NCBI GenBank assembly: GCA_030549495.1
Contig: JAUIRK010000922.1
Location: 186,001 to 250,000, forward strand
DNA length: 64,000 nt
Reading direction: 5' to 3'
Origin: Nectonema munidae
Taxonomy: Eukaryota > Nematomorpha > Nectonematoida > Nectonematidae
Shown: positions 48,501-51,143 of the stretch, piece after piece
How the letters are laid out: each line of letters starts with the position of its first letter
Numbering within the stretch: position 1 is the stretch's first letter
Notes under the pieces: generated by a model
The model's database searches: none
What the model was told of the DNA's origin: nothing
The model's input: the letters and a program-made list of their open reading frames with translations, nothing else
Translations under genes and position numbers: made by a program

Positions 48501-50809
48501 ATGCAAATAAGGAAGGAATAATCTTTGGTCTGTAGCGCATGATAATTTTTTTGATGCATTTGAAGAATAGGATGATTTCGGGAAAGATTATCGTGAAGAG
48601 GAGAGCCCAAATCCATCTAACTCCGGGAGCAGCTGAAACCATGTACACTTGTAAGTACGTTGAATTTTGGGCATTGATCGTTTCATTCGTTCCGTTGTTG
48701 AGAGCAGTGCTGTTATCAAGAGTAGAACAAGAGCTTTTCTCACGATTGTTCTACGAAAAATTGGAATTGATCGATGCTATACAAGAATAAATAAAAGTAT
48801 AATACAAAATACTAAAAATAACAAACTTGGGAAAAACGAAAGTAATTCTACAAATTATAGAGAAGTTTATACAATGGAGTACTTAGAAAATATATCAAAA
48901 AAAGATTTTTATTTTAAAAAAAAAGTGAGTATCTTAATAAAATAATTTCAATTTACATAATGAAAATAAATAAATAAATATGCACTCTGGATTTAAAAGG
49001 ACATACTCAAGGAACTCAAAAATCTTTTTCCCACCATTCCAACCAGAATTCTATATCTAGGTTGATCTCTGTTTGCATGCCTTTAATTCAATAATGGTAT
49101 GTGAAAAAATATCAAAAATACCGTTCGACTCACCTGGTAATTTTGATGATATACCACTTTTAGTTCAAATACATCTTATTTTAAATTCAAACAAAAATTA
49201 TAATTAAATTTAAAAAGTTCGCTTTGAAGCGAAAATTGCAGAAAAGAAAAAATATTTGTTTTTTGAACAGAAAATATTTATTTGAGGAAAATAAGAATTT
49301 TTATTATATTATCTTGACAGCTTTAACTTTTCTCTCGTTTTTAAAAAAATAATAAAAAATCAGAAAGATATGACTTAAGTGCATATGATTTTTGAAAAAA
49401 ATGGAGATCGCAAAATTTCTTTGAGAAATAAGCAGAACATTTAGTCAAAAATTTAATTTAGAAAAAATTAAGGACTAATTACACGACATCGTCCTCAATT
49501 AAGAAGGTAGAGATGAGAGAGTGGGTATCGAACTAGGGCGATAAGATTTATATCCCACGCCTCAACCGAAAGACCACCAGTCAGAAATAAAATGTTCATG
49601 TAAACGGAGTTTACGCTAGCAACATTAGACGCGATGAACAAAAGAGTGAAGGCGTTGACTAGGAAGCCAACCAGGATCGACAGGAAGGTGACGCAAAGGA
49701 AGGAGAGAATGAGGATTTGCTGAAGAAACTTCATCAACTTTGTATTCTCTAAATTCGTTTTGACAGAGTTAGTGATTTTGAATATATCCCACGCGATTCT
49801 CTCAATTTTCAGTCTGTGCAAATAAAAAATAAAATTTCTCTTTTGAGTGGACTGTCAATCACGAATTTATGTTAAATTATAATCTGCTTGAAGGAAGTGG
49901 TTTGAAGACTCTCTAATGATGTGAGTTAGATATTGATAGAATACTATAGCGCTTTCAATTTTAATAATAAAACTATTAGTAACATTAGATTTCACAATAT
50001 ACATTGTTCTCGAACAGATGTCTATCTAACGTACATTTAGACAACAAGAAAATAGGGAAAAAATCACCTTTATTAAAGGTACAATGACCTCTATCGGATA
50101 GAGATCACCATTATATTCATCATAAAATGTTGATATTAATTAATTAAAAAATTAAATTATATCATTTCTATTTTGAGTAAAATTGTACAGATAATAATTT
50201 CAAAGAAAAATATGGAACTAATCTCAAATAAATGCCAATATTTTAATATTTGGAAAATTTTTGTAAATAAATTTGGCTTGAAACCCTACAAAAAGGAGTT
50301 ATAGGCTGAATTATAATTTTCTGTAAAAAAAATAAATCTTGATATTCTCTTGATCAAAAATAGATAATGTAAAATTTTGAAAAAATATAAGTTGACTTAA
50401 TCACATGTAACAATTAAATATTTTAATTAAACCTATCTATATATGAGCGTACATTTAATTTTGCCATGAATTATCAATTTTCTATACAATTCATTTCAAA
50501 TTTTATACCATTTCAATTAAAAATTTCCCAATTGGTCAAGTTATCAGAATTCTTTTTTTTTAATTCAATATATAGTGGTTCGGTAAAAGCATGTATACTT
50601 TGTATGTTGCATAATGTTATATTCGTTGTGTTGTCTTACGGTGTCTTGACAAATGAATGATATGTGTGCAAGAGCAAAAAAACAAACTTTCATATTCTTG
50701 GATATTCGAGAAAAACATATTACCCTTGGTCATTAAGTTTTCCATCTGAACTGTAGAGGTCCTCCATCGAATTTGCTGTGTATATTGAACGATTTTCAAC
50801 TTCCAACAT
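3216..50809 (-). CDS. CHS: Chitin synthase gene (19 reconstructed exons)
   Basis: This integral membrane glycosyltransferase (GT2) polymerises UDP-GlcNAc into chitin at the cell surface for cuticle or gut lining. Coding exons in order are 50724-50809, 49615-49813, 48499-48750, 46322-46511, 43691-44020, 41709-41731, 40362-40580, 35274-35631, 33586-33727, 31358-31694, 25658-25837, 23928-24178, 22157-22373, 21506-21673, 16563-16844, 13223-13344, 12745-12923, 8497-8679 and 3216-3560. All junctions except 16/17 keep phase as drawn. Together they give about 1,350 codons, somewhat shorter than the 1,500-1,600 usual in insects, mostly in the N-terminal tail and the cytoplasmic linker. All signature blocks of the arthropod enzyme are present and uninterrupted: CATMWHE, DGD, EDRW, QRRRW and SWGTRE. 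The gene therefore looks functional. The start ATG at 50809 follows an in-frame stop and a splice acceptor (exon from 50838), so at least one non-coding 5' exon lies further upstream. Which paralogue (CHS1 or CHS2) this is cannot be told here. Confidence 0.95.
3858..4298 (-). mobile_element. CR1/Jockey-like LINE, 3' piece of the outer element
   Basis: The frame reads HNYNVRNDDVFIQHF, then SCLPSVINNWNSIP and KSFKK. This is the standard C-terminal signature of CR1/Jockey-type reverse transcriptase ORFs (HNYxTRN, xxWNSLP, SFKK). The matching upstream piece appears at 7013-7180 on the same strand. The two pieces are separated by a different LINE, which suggests nesting. After the RT end the frame runs on into non-conserved sequence. 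Confidence 0.6.
4300..7012 (-). mobile_element. I/R1-like LINE with RNase H, 5'-truncated
   Basis: Minus-strand frames give the RT start (NWRPISILHTLGKILEKLL, near 6640-6560), the A-box-like FLDIDNAFNSAWHHAIL (near 6400), the catalytic YYDD (near 6150), and a thumb/C-terminal region down to about 5340. A RNase H part (IFTDASQTAFHASAAYAF, near 5300-5240) and WSPAHS (near 4970) follow. RT followed by RNase H is the I/R1-type order. No endonuclease domain is present, so the copy is 5'-truncated. The usual GxPQG block between the A-box and YYDD is not recognisable. The RT core is open for about 400 codons, but flanking parts need several frame changes and stops, so it is not active. A GAGT-type simple repeat at about 4267-4281 may be its 3' tail. 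Confidence 0.75.
7013..7180 (-). mobile_element. CR1/Jockey-like LINE, 5' piece of the outer element
   Basis: The frame contains FHAFFQSKVYYCNLIWAVSS then INKLQSKQNRAIKFI. This is the C-terminal 'SxLxYCNxIWG...LQxxQNRAIR' block of CR1/Jockey-type RTs. It stops abruptly where the RNase H-bearing LINE begins. In intact relatives this block lies a few dozen residues ahead of the HNYxTRN block found at 4298-3858. Confidence 0.55.
8497..8679 (-). CDS. CHS: CHS exon 18: cytoplasmic block before last TMs
   Basis: The acceptor TTCAAG is followed by GAA AAC TGG TGG, phase 0 at both ends (61 codons). It reads ENWWNSKWIDNEDLG and then FWNEFIKKYLYPLN, matching the family's NPYWIEDPEL...FWKDLIEKYLYPI segment, and ends TLKNK as in insect LRNK. 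The donor is the unusual GTTAGC. The exon 19 frame joins it directly (NK-VAFGFLF). Confidence 0.93.
9479..11909 (+). mobile_element. hAT transposon, decayed, with intact ends
   Basis: The terminal inverted repeats are CACGGTTGCCAAT (9479) and the complement of ATTCGCAACACTG (ending 11909). They are flanked by 8-bp target duplications, CAAAGTAG (9471-9478) and TAAAGTAG (11910-11917), a 7/8 match. Coding remnants on plus are an N-terminus from ATG 9762 (KYTQKFRKEWIQDPLL), the catalytic-region block YSLILDESTDITASK near 10190-10240, and the C-terminal dimerisation block LTIPHSNAEVERVFSSVNYV near 11480-11540. Several stops and frame changes separate them, so the transposase is dead. A SINE is inserted at about 11173-11310. 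Confidence 0.88.
11173..11310 (+). repeat. tRNA-derived SINE, family A, copy 1 (in hAT)
   Basis: It starts GAGTAAAGTTGGTTAGATAC (A-box region) and has the B box GGGTTCGATTCC near 11220. The shared tail follows: CATAGTTCGATACAA, CGCCGCAATTGTAC, TCGATGAAAACACC and ACGGTACC. It interrupts the hAT transposase region, so it is younger than that element. Confidence 0.8.
12745..12923 (-). CDS. CHS: CHS exon 17: acidic cytoplasmic linker
   Basis: The acceptor TTCTGACGTAG leads into an open frame reading NIENVGDDGIEKLELDNAEN, then MVLQSPTKQKENEEVYVA and SSYTFISLVCSGG. It ends at a GTGAGA donor in phase 0, which joins exon 18 correctly. The segment is acidic and poorly conserved, as expected for the linker between the five-helix cluster and the C-terminal membrane pair. 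The call rests on position, phase and splice sites. The start needs 1 nt from the previous exon, which exon 16 as drawn does not supply. Confidence 0.65.
12924..13222. other. CHS intron 16
   Basis: This is a short 299-bp AT-rich intron with nothing assignable in it. The phase mismatch between exons 16 and 17 means one of its edges, or an unseen tiny exon, is wrong. Confidence 0.45.
13223..13344 (-). CDS. CHS: CHS exon 16: basic cytoplasmic linker
   Basis: The acceptor TTTCTTTAG is followed by TTT TGC GGG in phase 0, matching the phase of exon 15. It reads FCGIFKRPESRLYEKPKKL, then FESKYKATRNSSRRQYENIE. FCGIF resembles the insect FAGLFKCLLC segment after SWGTRE. The best donor is GTAAAG at 13222, but it leaves 2 nt where exon 17 expects 1. 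A weaker GTCAAT donor near 13247 would restore phase. Confidence 0.6.
13848..13970. mobile_element. TTAA-flanked palindromic MITE, copy E
   Basis: The right end is GTCCTCAAAGGG followed by TTAA (13971-13974). The left end is TTAA (13844-13847) then a damaged arm, CAACACTTTGAGGAC. The interior carries GTGTATCATGAAATAAAAAT, shared with other copies. TTAA duplication with CCC-starting ends is piggyBac-like, which is inference. Confidence 0.7.
14555..14830 (+). mobile_element. LINE 3' fragment (endonuclease/RT type)
   Basis: Plus-strand frames give KNKMRWYGHVLRRE, then VKGKRKAKNE, and after a frame change RKLWRERIKAIDPQ. This is the C-terminal 'LRWFGHVLRR...GKRxxGRPK...W' tail common to animal LINE polyproteins. 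Only this tail remains. A related fragment lies at 36590-36815. Confidence 0.7.
15008..15135 (-). repeat. tRNA-derived SINE, family A, copy 2
   Basis: On minus it reads AAGGTCTTGGGTTCGAATC (B box), then CTTTGCTCATAGTTCGG, matching the 11173, 22571, 35718 and 55712 copies. It is more diverged and lacks a clear tail. Confidence 0.68.
16563..16844 (-). CDS. CHS: CHS exon 15: five-helix cluster end and SWGTRE
   Basis: The acceptor ATTTTCAG is followed by ATC AAA, phase 0 at both ends (94 codons). It encodes three hydrophobic helices (around LITFVSVFMMLSFLVQAF, IIFLVSLVIAIFGASVLH and VFYGVIYLLLIPTVYLILIL) and ends at the invariant SWGTRE followed by a GTAAAC donor. QAGQDGIHHPS matches insect QLGEDGIGSPS. 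SWGTRE is thought to help in chitin translocation or processivity. Confidence 0.97.
17340..17793 (+). pseudogene. Cysteine-cluster ORF fragment, probably repeat-derived
   Basis: Plus-strand frames contain WKHANT near 17385, then VKEKFANKPDKLFGILNCKC and NCREIGCRNCLNR, followed by YKIPLTL. The pattern '(E/D)KLFDIxxCKCxxxxC...C.C...K(I/V)P' is one I recall from multicopy uncharacterised proteins in arthropods and other invertebrates. The conserved Cys and the following IP are present. Upstream matches fall in other frames, so this is a broken copy of a repetitive family. The family call is from memory and unproven. Confidence 0.4.
19532..20201 (+). mobile_element. Short hAT element with perfect 8-bp TSD
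   Basis: The left end is CATTGGTTCCCAAAC and the right end is GTTTGGGAACCACTG, giving 15-bp inverted repeats with one mismatch. The flanking duplications are identical: ATTTAGGG at 19524-19531 and 20202-20209. The 670-bp element keeps only the C-terminal part of a transposase (19667-19888, 73 codons, uninterrupted), so it is an internally deleted copy that needs a partner's transposase. Confidence 0.93.
19667..19888 (+). pseudogene. hAT transposase C-terminal dimerisation remnant
   Basis: The open frame starts with ATG, reads YPNLCDLAFRQLQPFSSTY, then CEAAFSQLLYIKTKYRNRL, and ends KPRIKKLVDNSQHHPSH with a stop. This is the hAT C-terminal block (LxxFPSTYxCExxFSxLxxIKTKxRNRL) of ZBED5/SCAND3-like transposases. 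The catalytic part is absent. The frame is intact over the remnant, suggesting a recent deletion derivative. Confidence 0.9.
21506..21673 (-). CDS. CHS: CHS exon 14: five-helix cluster, first part
   Basis: The acceptor TTGAAG is followed by GCA TTG ATG, phase 0 at both ends (56 codons). It encodes STIVGPSVIVLLLVGAIS and IFSSLLIIITPVLIFIVLTF, matching the insect GGTILGPGTIFLMLVGAF region, and ends KTSVKIQ (insect CKSNIQ) with a CAG/GTGATA donor. Confidence 0.95.
21674..22156. other. CHS intron 13
   Basis: This 483-bp intron includes a diverged copy of the short TTAA-type MITE at about 21974-22058 (arm GGTCGTTAAAGGGG at its right side). Confidence 0.5.
21974..22058. mobile_element. MITE remnant of the TTAA family
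   Basis: Read in reverse it begins CCCCTTTAACGACCAGTGTT, then has AATAAAAAGTGTCTAC and ATATATAAAATT, the same interior order as copies E and F. The left arm is lost. Confidence 0.5.
22157..22373 (-). CDS. CHS: CHS exon 13: catalytic QRRRW
   Basis: It starts with G, which completes the arginine codon split from exon 12 (EDR-W), then reads WLCTLLLQQGYRIEYSAASD, FTYSPEGFTEFFNQRRRWIP and STLANIVDLL. QRRRW is the product- and processivity-linked signature of family 2 processive glycosyltransferases and is invariant in chitin synthases. Phase 0 at the CAG/GTAGAT donor. Confidence 0.98.
22374..23927. other. CHS intron 12
   Basis: This 1.55-kb intron holds a SINE A copy (about 22571-22709). The remainder is AT-rich and unassigned. 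Confidence 0.6.
22571..22709 (+). repeat. tRNA-derived SINE, family A, copy 3
   Basis: It reads AACTCAAGGTCTTGGGTTTG ATCC (B box region), then GCGGCGCAATTGTGCCTTCT, TCGATGAAAACAGCC and ACGGTACCC. It is antisense to the host gene. Confidence 0.8.
23928..24178 (-). CDS. CHS: CHS exon 12: core with GEDR
   Basis: The acceptor AAATTTAG leads into VGSACGRIHPSGSGPLVWYQ, KFEYAMGHWLQKAAEHMIGC and VLCSPGCFSLFRGSALMADN, and ends QFDQGEDR split across the donor (GACAG/GTAAAA). These blocks match the insect core almost residue for residue. The Asp of EDR(W) is the presumed catalytic base. Confidence 0.98.
24179..25657. other. CHS intron 11
   Basis: This 1.5-kb AT-rich intron has a run of 12-13 C near 24388-24400. 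No gene or complete element is seen. Confidence 0.55.
25658..25837 (-). CDS. CHS: CHS exon 11: core with DGD
   Basis: The acceptor TTGTTCTAG is followed by ATC ATG TAC, phase 0 at both ends (60 codons). It reads IMYIYYLLGYR, then FILTLDGDVDFHPLSVLRLV and DLMKKNKE before a GTGAGT donor. DGD is the UDP/metal-binding aspartate motif of GT2 enzymes. Confidence 0.97.
26147..26243. mobile_element. TTAA-flanked palindromic MITE, copy D
   Basis: The left side is TTAA (26143-26146) then CCCTTTGAGAGGAC. The right side is GGTCCTCAAAGCG then TTAA (26244-26247). The interior AATAGTCTGCTTTAAGTATA and ATTGAAAAGAAAGCAAAAAT match copy F. It is shortened to 97 bp relative to the 130-bp copies. Confidence 0.8.
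27950..29140. other. T/G-rich, C-depleted low-complexity tract
   Basis: Over about 1.2 kb the plus strand is mostly T with A and G and has very few C, unlike both flanks. It ends sharply near 29140. No protein-like frame is apparent. On the chitin synthase transcript it would be A-rich with few G. Confidence 0.7.
31358..31694 (-). CDS. CHS: CHS exon 10: core, FEVHIFFDDA
   Basis: Acceptor CAAATTTAG. The first base completes an Arg codon (SIC-R), then MDMDQTSRRFAKKHF, FYEFEVHIFFDDAIQM, YLTPYGGKLVWKLPGRNRII and KKRWSQ, all family-conserved. The predicted donor is GTTATT, not the consensus GTAAGT, but exon 11 joins in phase with the expected (KRWSQ-xMYxYYLLG) sequence. Confidence 0.95.
31695..33585. 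other. CHS intron 9
   Basis: This 1.9-kb AT-rich intron contains the 130-bp MITE copy A (32714-32843) and TTAG/CTAA-rich clusters near 31945-32065 and 33160-33215. Confidence 0.6.
32714..32843. mobile_element. TTAA-flanked palindromic MITE, copy A (130 bp)
   Basis: TTAA at 32710-32713 and 32844-32847. The left arm is CCCATTTAAGACCAA and the right arm reversed is CCCATTTACGACCAA (14/15). The interior has AAAGCAGACGAAGATGAAAT, shared with copy C. Confidence 0.87.
33586..33727 (-). CDS. CHS: CHS exon 9: CATMWHE motif
   Basis: The two bases after the AACATAG acceptor complete a codon from exon 8 (A+GA, Arg). It then reads DESEYEMGSQNSGENGKFEK, IPRIYMCATMWHETLKEM and THLIRSIC. CATMWHE opens the catalytic domain in arthropod chitin synthases. 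An alternative acceptor 7 nt upstream (CATCTAG) would break phase with exon 8. Confidence 0.95.
34376..34400. repeat. (AAT)n microsatellite
   Basis: Eight AAT/AATA-type units in a row. Confidence 0.88.
34635..34764. mobile_element. TTAA-flanked palindromic MITE, copy B (130 bp)
   Basis: TTAA at 34631-34634 and 34765-34768. The left arm is CCGGTTATCGACCA and the right arm reversed is CCCGTTATCGGCCA. The interior has AATCGTCTGCGTTTATAAAT and ATCGTCTGCTTATTC. Same length as copies A and C despite different arm sequence. Confidence 0.87.
35274..35631 (-). CDS. CHS: CHS exon 8: last N-terminal TM and juxtamembrane
   Basis: The acceptor ATTTTTTAG leads into RIDSCFLTNLIPQNLYW, a hydrophobic helix (VIRYMWLAWYLSYTWSTIHI) and WYPSGERLEKTSFIFTHSMY, then SLxLSQHLALSRTR-like sequence (PLFLSQHLALSRTRYTKKKH). 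It parallels the insect WLLWLLSQTWITLHIWTPKCERL...TPMYNSLLIDQSMALNRRR region. Ends in phase 1 at a GTATCA donor. Confidence 0.95.
35718..35852 (+). repeat. tRNA-derived SINE, family A, copy 4
   Basis: It begins GGTTGGTTAGATACTTGGCC, has a damaged B box region (AAGTATGATCC), then CATCAAGCTTTCTTTGCTTA and ATAGTTCAACACA, and ends ATCAATGGAAACACTCCA. It is more diverged than copies 1 and 5. Confidence 0.68.
36590..36815 (+). mobile_element. LINE 3' fragment (endonuclease/RT type)
   Basis: Plus-strand reading gives IIKMRKLRWYGNVLRKVVGR, then LEEPISGKRSLGRQMKM and FGLKDEK before stops. It is homologous in layout to the fragment at 14555-14830. Confidence 0.65.
36965..37045 (-). repeat. SINE A tail fragment
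   Basis: On minus it reads GATGCAATTGTATCTTCTCG then TCGATGAAAAGACATCACG and TTACC, matching the 3' half of SINE A (GCAATTGTGCCTTCTCGATG). No tRNA head is present. Confidence 0.6.
38493..38621. mobile_element. Foldback MITE with about 53-bp arms
   Basis: The left arm starts CAAACAATATCTAGCAATAT. The reversed right arm starts CAAACAATTTCTAGCAATAT. Both continue TAATTTTCGA and, after a short mismatch, GGTCTTCTTC. The arms are nearly complementary over about 53 bp and leave a loop of about 25 bp. No coding sequence is present. Confidence 0.85.
38687..39858 (-). mobile_element. CR1/Jockey-like LINE, 5'-truncated
   Basis: Minus-strand RT blocks appear in order: YLDFQKAFDTVPHERL (near 39840), GIPQGSELGTIFFSIFMNDI (near 39660), YADDIKFF (near 39575), FNKCYQLQVGE (near 39460), LGLIVVSKF (near 39360), LHLFKSLVRPVL (near 39220), and a C-terminal part with YNHWNGLPNEVVDSLNI (near 38860) ending at 38774. 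At least two frame changes (near 39470 and 39205) break it. An ACATA repeat at about 38687-38705 may be its 3' tail. The endonuclease and the start of RT are missing. Confidence 0.85.
39942..40067. repeat. Short tandem repeat, about 25-bp period
   Basis: Diverged units of TTTACAGGTTTATTGTCTGT plus ATATA recur about five times. Confidence 0.85.
40362..40580 (-). CDS. CHS: CHS exon 7: two N-terminal TM helices
   Basis: A strong acceptor (TTTATTTTTACAG) leads into FINALHLASSES and two helices around YLFLVNAIISFIVYILGILS and SLPILLSQPIIVFSMIYL, separated by CKLTMQKFSF. The insect counterpart is CYxxGKFACKIxIQGFxFAFPVxL. Phase 0 at both ends (73 codons). The donor is GTATGA. Confidence 0.93.
40581..41708. 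other. CHS intron 6
   Basis: This 1.1-kb intron includes a 72-codon open frame on minus (40821-41039) without recognisable homology. The sequence CAGGGGTGAGCCAC near 40662 resembles a hAT end, with no partner found. Confidence 0.4.
41709..41731 (-). CDS. CHS: Candidate CHS micro-exon 6 (23 nt)
   Basis: Exon 5 ends in phase 1 (GATGATG) but exon 7 starts in phase 0, so 3n+2 coding bases are needed between them. A segment bounded by a strong acceptor (TTTTCTACCTTTAG) and a GTGTAA donor is exactly 23 nt and adds ASAYFNPE without a stop. It falls in the poorly conserved outer loop, so homology cannot confirm it. Confidence 0.45.
43243..43355 (+). mobile_element. MITE of the TTAA family, copy F
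   Basis: It reads CCCCTTTGACAACCAGTGTG, then GTTCCAAGAAATAAAAATCG, TCTGCTTTAAATATATAAAA and GGATTGAAAAAGAAAGCAAA, and closes TTAGTCTTCAAAATTA. The interior is the cleanest of the set. The terminal TTAA sites are eroded. Confidence 0.65.
43500..43605 (-). mobile_element. MITE of the TTAA family, copy G (inverted to F)
   Basis: It carries the same interior as copy F in reverse order: GAAGACTAATCATCTGCTTT, then ATATATTTAAGCAGACGATT and GACCAGTGTCACACTGATT. It ends about 85 bp from CHS exon 5. Confidence 0.65.
43691..44020 (-). CDS. CHS: CHS exon 5: N-terminal TM block
   Basis: The acceptor GATTCTTTAG supplies 2 nt completing an Ala codon from exon 4. It encodes a helix (LCSQLTSLFVWFFLDV), a loop with SLRYNENFLEENNIFACLSK and LRKETLRNSRPAMY, and a helix LLIVPWKIIIMFVSMITF. 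It matches the insect block from VWPLLE through WENYVDxxS...SRYFTYMFISIWKI. Ends in phase 1 at GTAAGC. Confidence 0.94.
44403..44420 (+). repeat. 18-nt poly-G run
   Basis: An uninterrupted G tract in a strongly AT-rich setting. It is flanked by ATGGCAGACGGA and TCTCATCCTGTCTACGCCAC, which look like part of an unidentified dispersed repeat. Confidence 0.85.
45003..45132. mobile_element. TTAA-flanked palindromic MITE, copy C (130 bp)
   Basis: TTAA at 44999-45002 and 45133-45136. The left arm is CCCTTTCGTGACC and the right arm reversed is an identical CCCTTTCGTGACC. The interior carries AATCAGACGATATTTATT and AAAAGCAGACGAAAGTAAAA. It looks the youngest of the copies. Confidence 0.9.
45226..45252. 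mobile_element. Collapsed TTAA palindrome
   Basis: TTAA, then ACCTTTCGTCACGAAAGGG, then TTAA: two copy-C-type arms placed back to back with no interior. It is probably a deletion product of a MITE. Confidence 0.6.
45787..45917 (-). repeat. tRNA-derived SINE, family B, copy 2
   Basis: On minus it reads AATTGGCCTAGTGGTAAGAG (A box), GGTCCGGGTTCGATTCCCAA (B box), then GACTATCACTACCATCTGTC, CAGCTATGGAAGAT and GATGCGATACCGACAAC. Confidence 0.8.
46201..46285. mobile_element. MITE remnant, copy H
   Basis: It reads ACCCTTTCAGTCATAATGGG, then AAAAAATCGTGTGTTATAAG and TCATTGAAAAAACGCAAAGA. Only the left arm and interior survive. It lies within 40 bp of CHS exon 4. Confidence 0.5.
46322..46511 (-). 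CDS. CHS: CHS exon 4: N-terminal TM helices
   Basis: The acceptor TTTTCAG is followed by ACT TTG, phase 0. It reads TLLIETLFTIGLGIFVFGVL, PVLNSSLAVMLFQTICIVPL and CLTLLSRN, then KVIIDFL. The insect counterpart is FETLHTIGLALLVFVVLPELDVVKGAMLTNCVCFVPGLLxLLSR. Ends in phase 1 at a GTACCT donor, in phase with exon 5. Confidence 0.95.
46512..48498. other. CHS intron 3
   Basis: A 2-kb AT-rich intron with nothing assignable. An AGAGAGAG run lies near 47165-47178. Confidence 0.5.
48499..48750 (-). CDS. CHS: CHS exon 3: glycosylated outer loop and TM helix
   Basis: The acceptor CAATTTTTCGTAG is followed by AAC AAT, phase 0 at both ends (84 codons). It starts NNREKSSCSTLDNSTALNNG, continues TNETINAQNSTYLQVYMVSA and then RWIWALLFTIIFPEIILFFK. 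The last part aligns with insect VAWIWAVLIAFIVPELGTWIRS. Four N-x-S/T sequons (NST, NGT, NET, NST) cluster in the loop, fitting an extracellular position. Confidence 0.9.
48751..49614. other. CHS intron 2 with a SINE
   Basis: An 864-bp intron containing a tRNA-headed repeat (49493-49586) that ends 28 bp from the exon 2 donor. The rest is AT-rich. Confidence 0.6.
49493..49586 (-). repeat. tRNA-like SINE, family C
   Basis: On minus it reads GACTGGTGGTCTTTCGGTTG then AGGCGTGGGATATAAATC (A box side) and CCCTAGTTCGATACCCACTC (B box). The spacing is tRNA-like, but the head differs from SINE families A and B. Only one copy is seen here, so a family is presumed rather than shown. Confidence 0.55.
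49615..49813 (-). CDS. CHS: CHS exon 2: first TM helix
   Basis: Acceptor TTTTATTTGCACAG. The first base completes a Gly codon from exon 1. It reads LKIERIAWDIFKITNSVKTN, then KLMKFLQQILILSFLCVTFL, SILVGFLVNAFTLLFIASNV and AS before GTAAAC. The insect pattern is GWDVFR...KxLKxLxYxxxFxxVLxxGxxSKGTxLFMTSQ. Confidence 0.9.
49814..50723. other. CHS intron 1
   Basis: A 910-bp AT-rich intron. No element or gene is seen. Confidence 0.55.
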
Positions 50810-50838
50810 TTCTCCAAGATATTTCAGAATTCACTCGC
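50724..50838 (-). CDS. CHS: CHS exon 1 (first coding exon; 50810-50838 is 5' UTR)
   Basis: An acceptor TTATCTTTGTAG ends at 50839. The exon has an in-frame TGA before ATG at 50809, then 28 codons beginning MLEVENRSIYTANSMEDLYS and ending SDGKLNDQ, and donor GG/GTAATA leaving 2 nt that fit exon 2. The acidic, hydrophilic N-terminus matches in character the cytoplasmic tail of insect enzymes, but there is no direct sequence match. Support is phase, splice sites and position. Confidence 0.65.
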
Positions 50839-51143
50839 CTACAAAGATAAATGTCGGTCAAATTTCGCTCAAATTGTGATAGATTTGCGCTTGTGAAATA
50901 TTTTTGATTAGATCAACACTTCGATACATTTAATTCATTAAACAAGCAAACGAACCCTCGCAAGACGATAATTTTAATACTAAACGAAGGACGAGTAGGT
51001 TAAGTATTGTTTGTGACGTTCGCACCCTTCCTTTCGGATATCATGGCCCGCCTGGAATGCTGAGTACAGGTCTACCTGGACTTTCCATCCCTCTAAACGC
51101 CTACCGGCCCTTGATACTGCATAACTATACCCTGATATATATA

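Noticed and set aside
48539-48945. Plus-strand open frames over CHS exon 3
   Set aside because: Antisense shadows of the coding exon, without conserved motifs.
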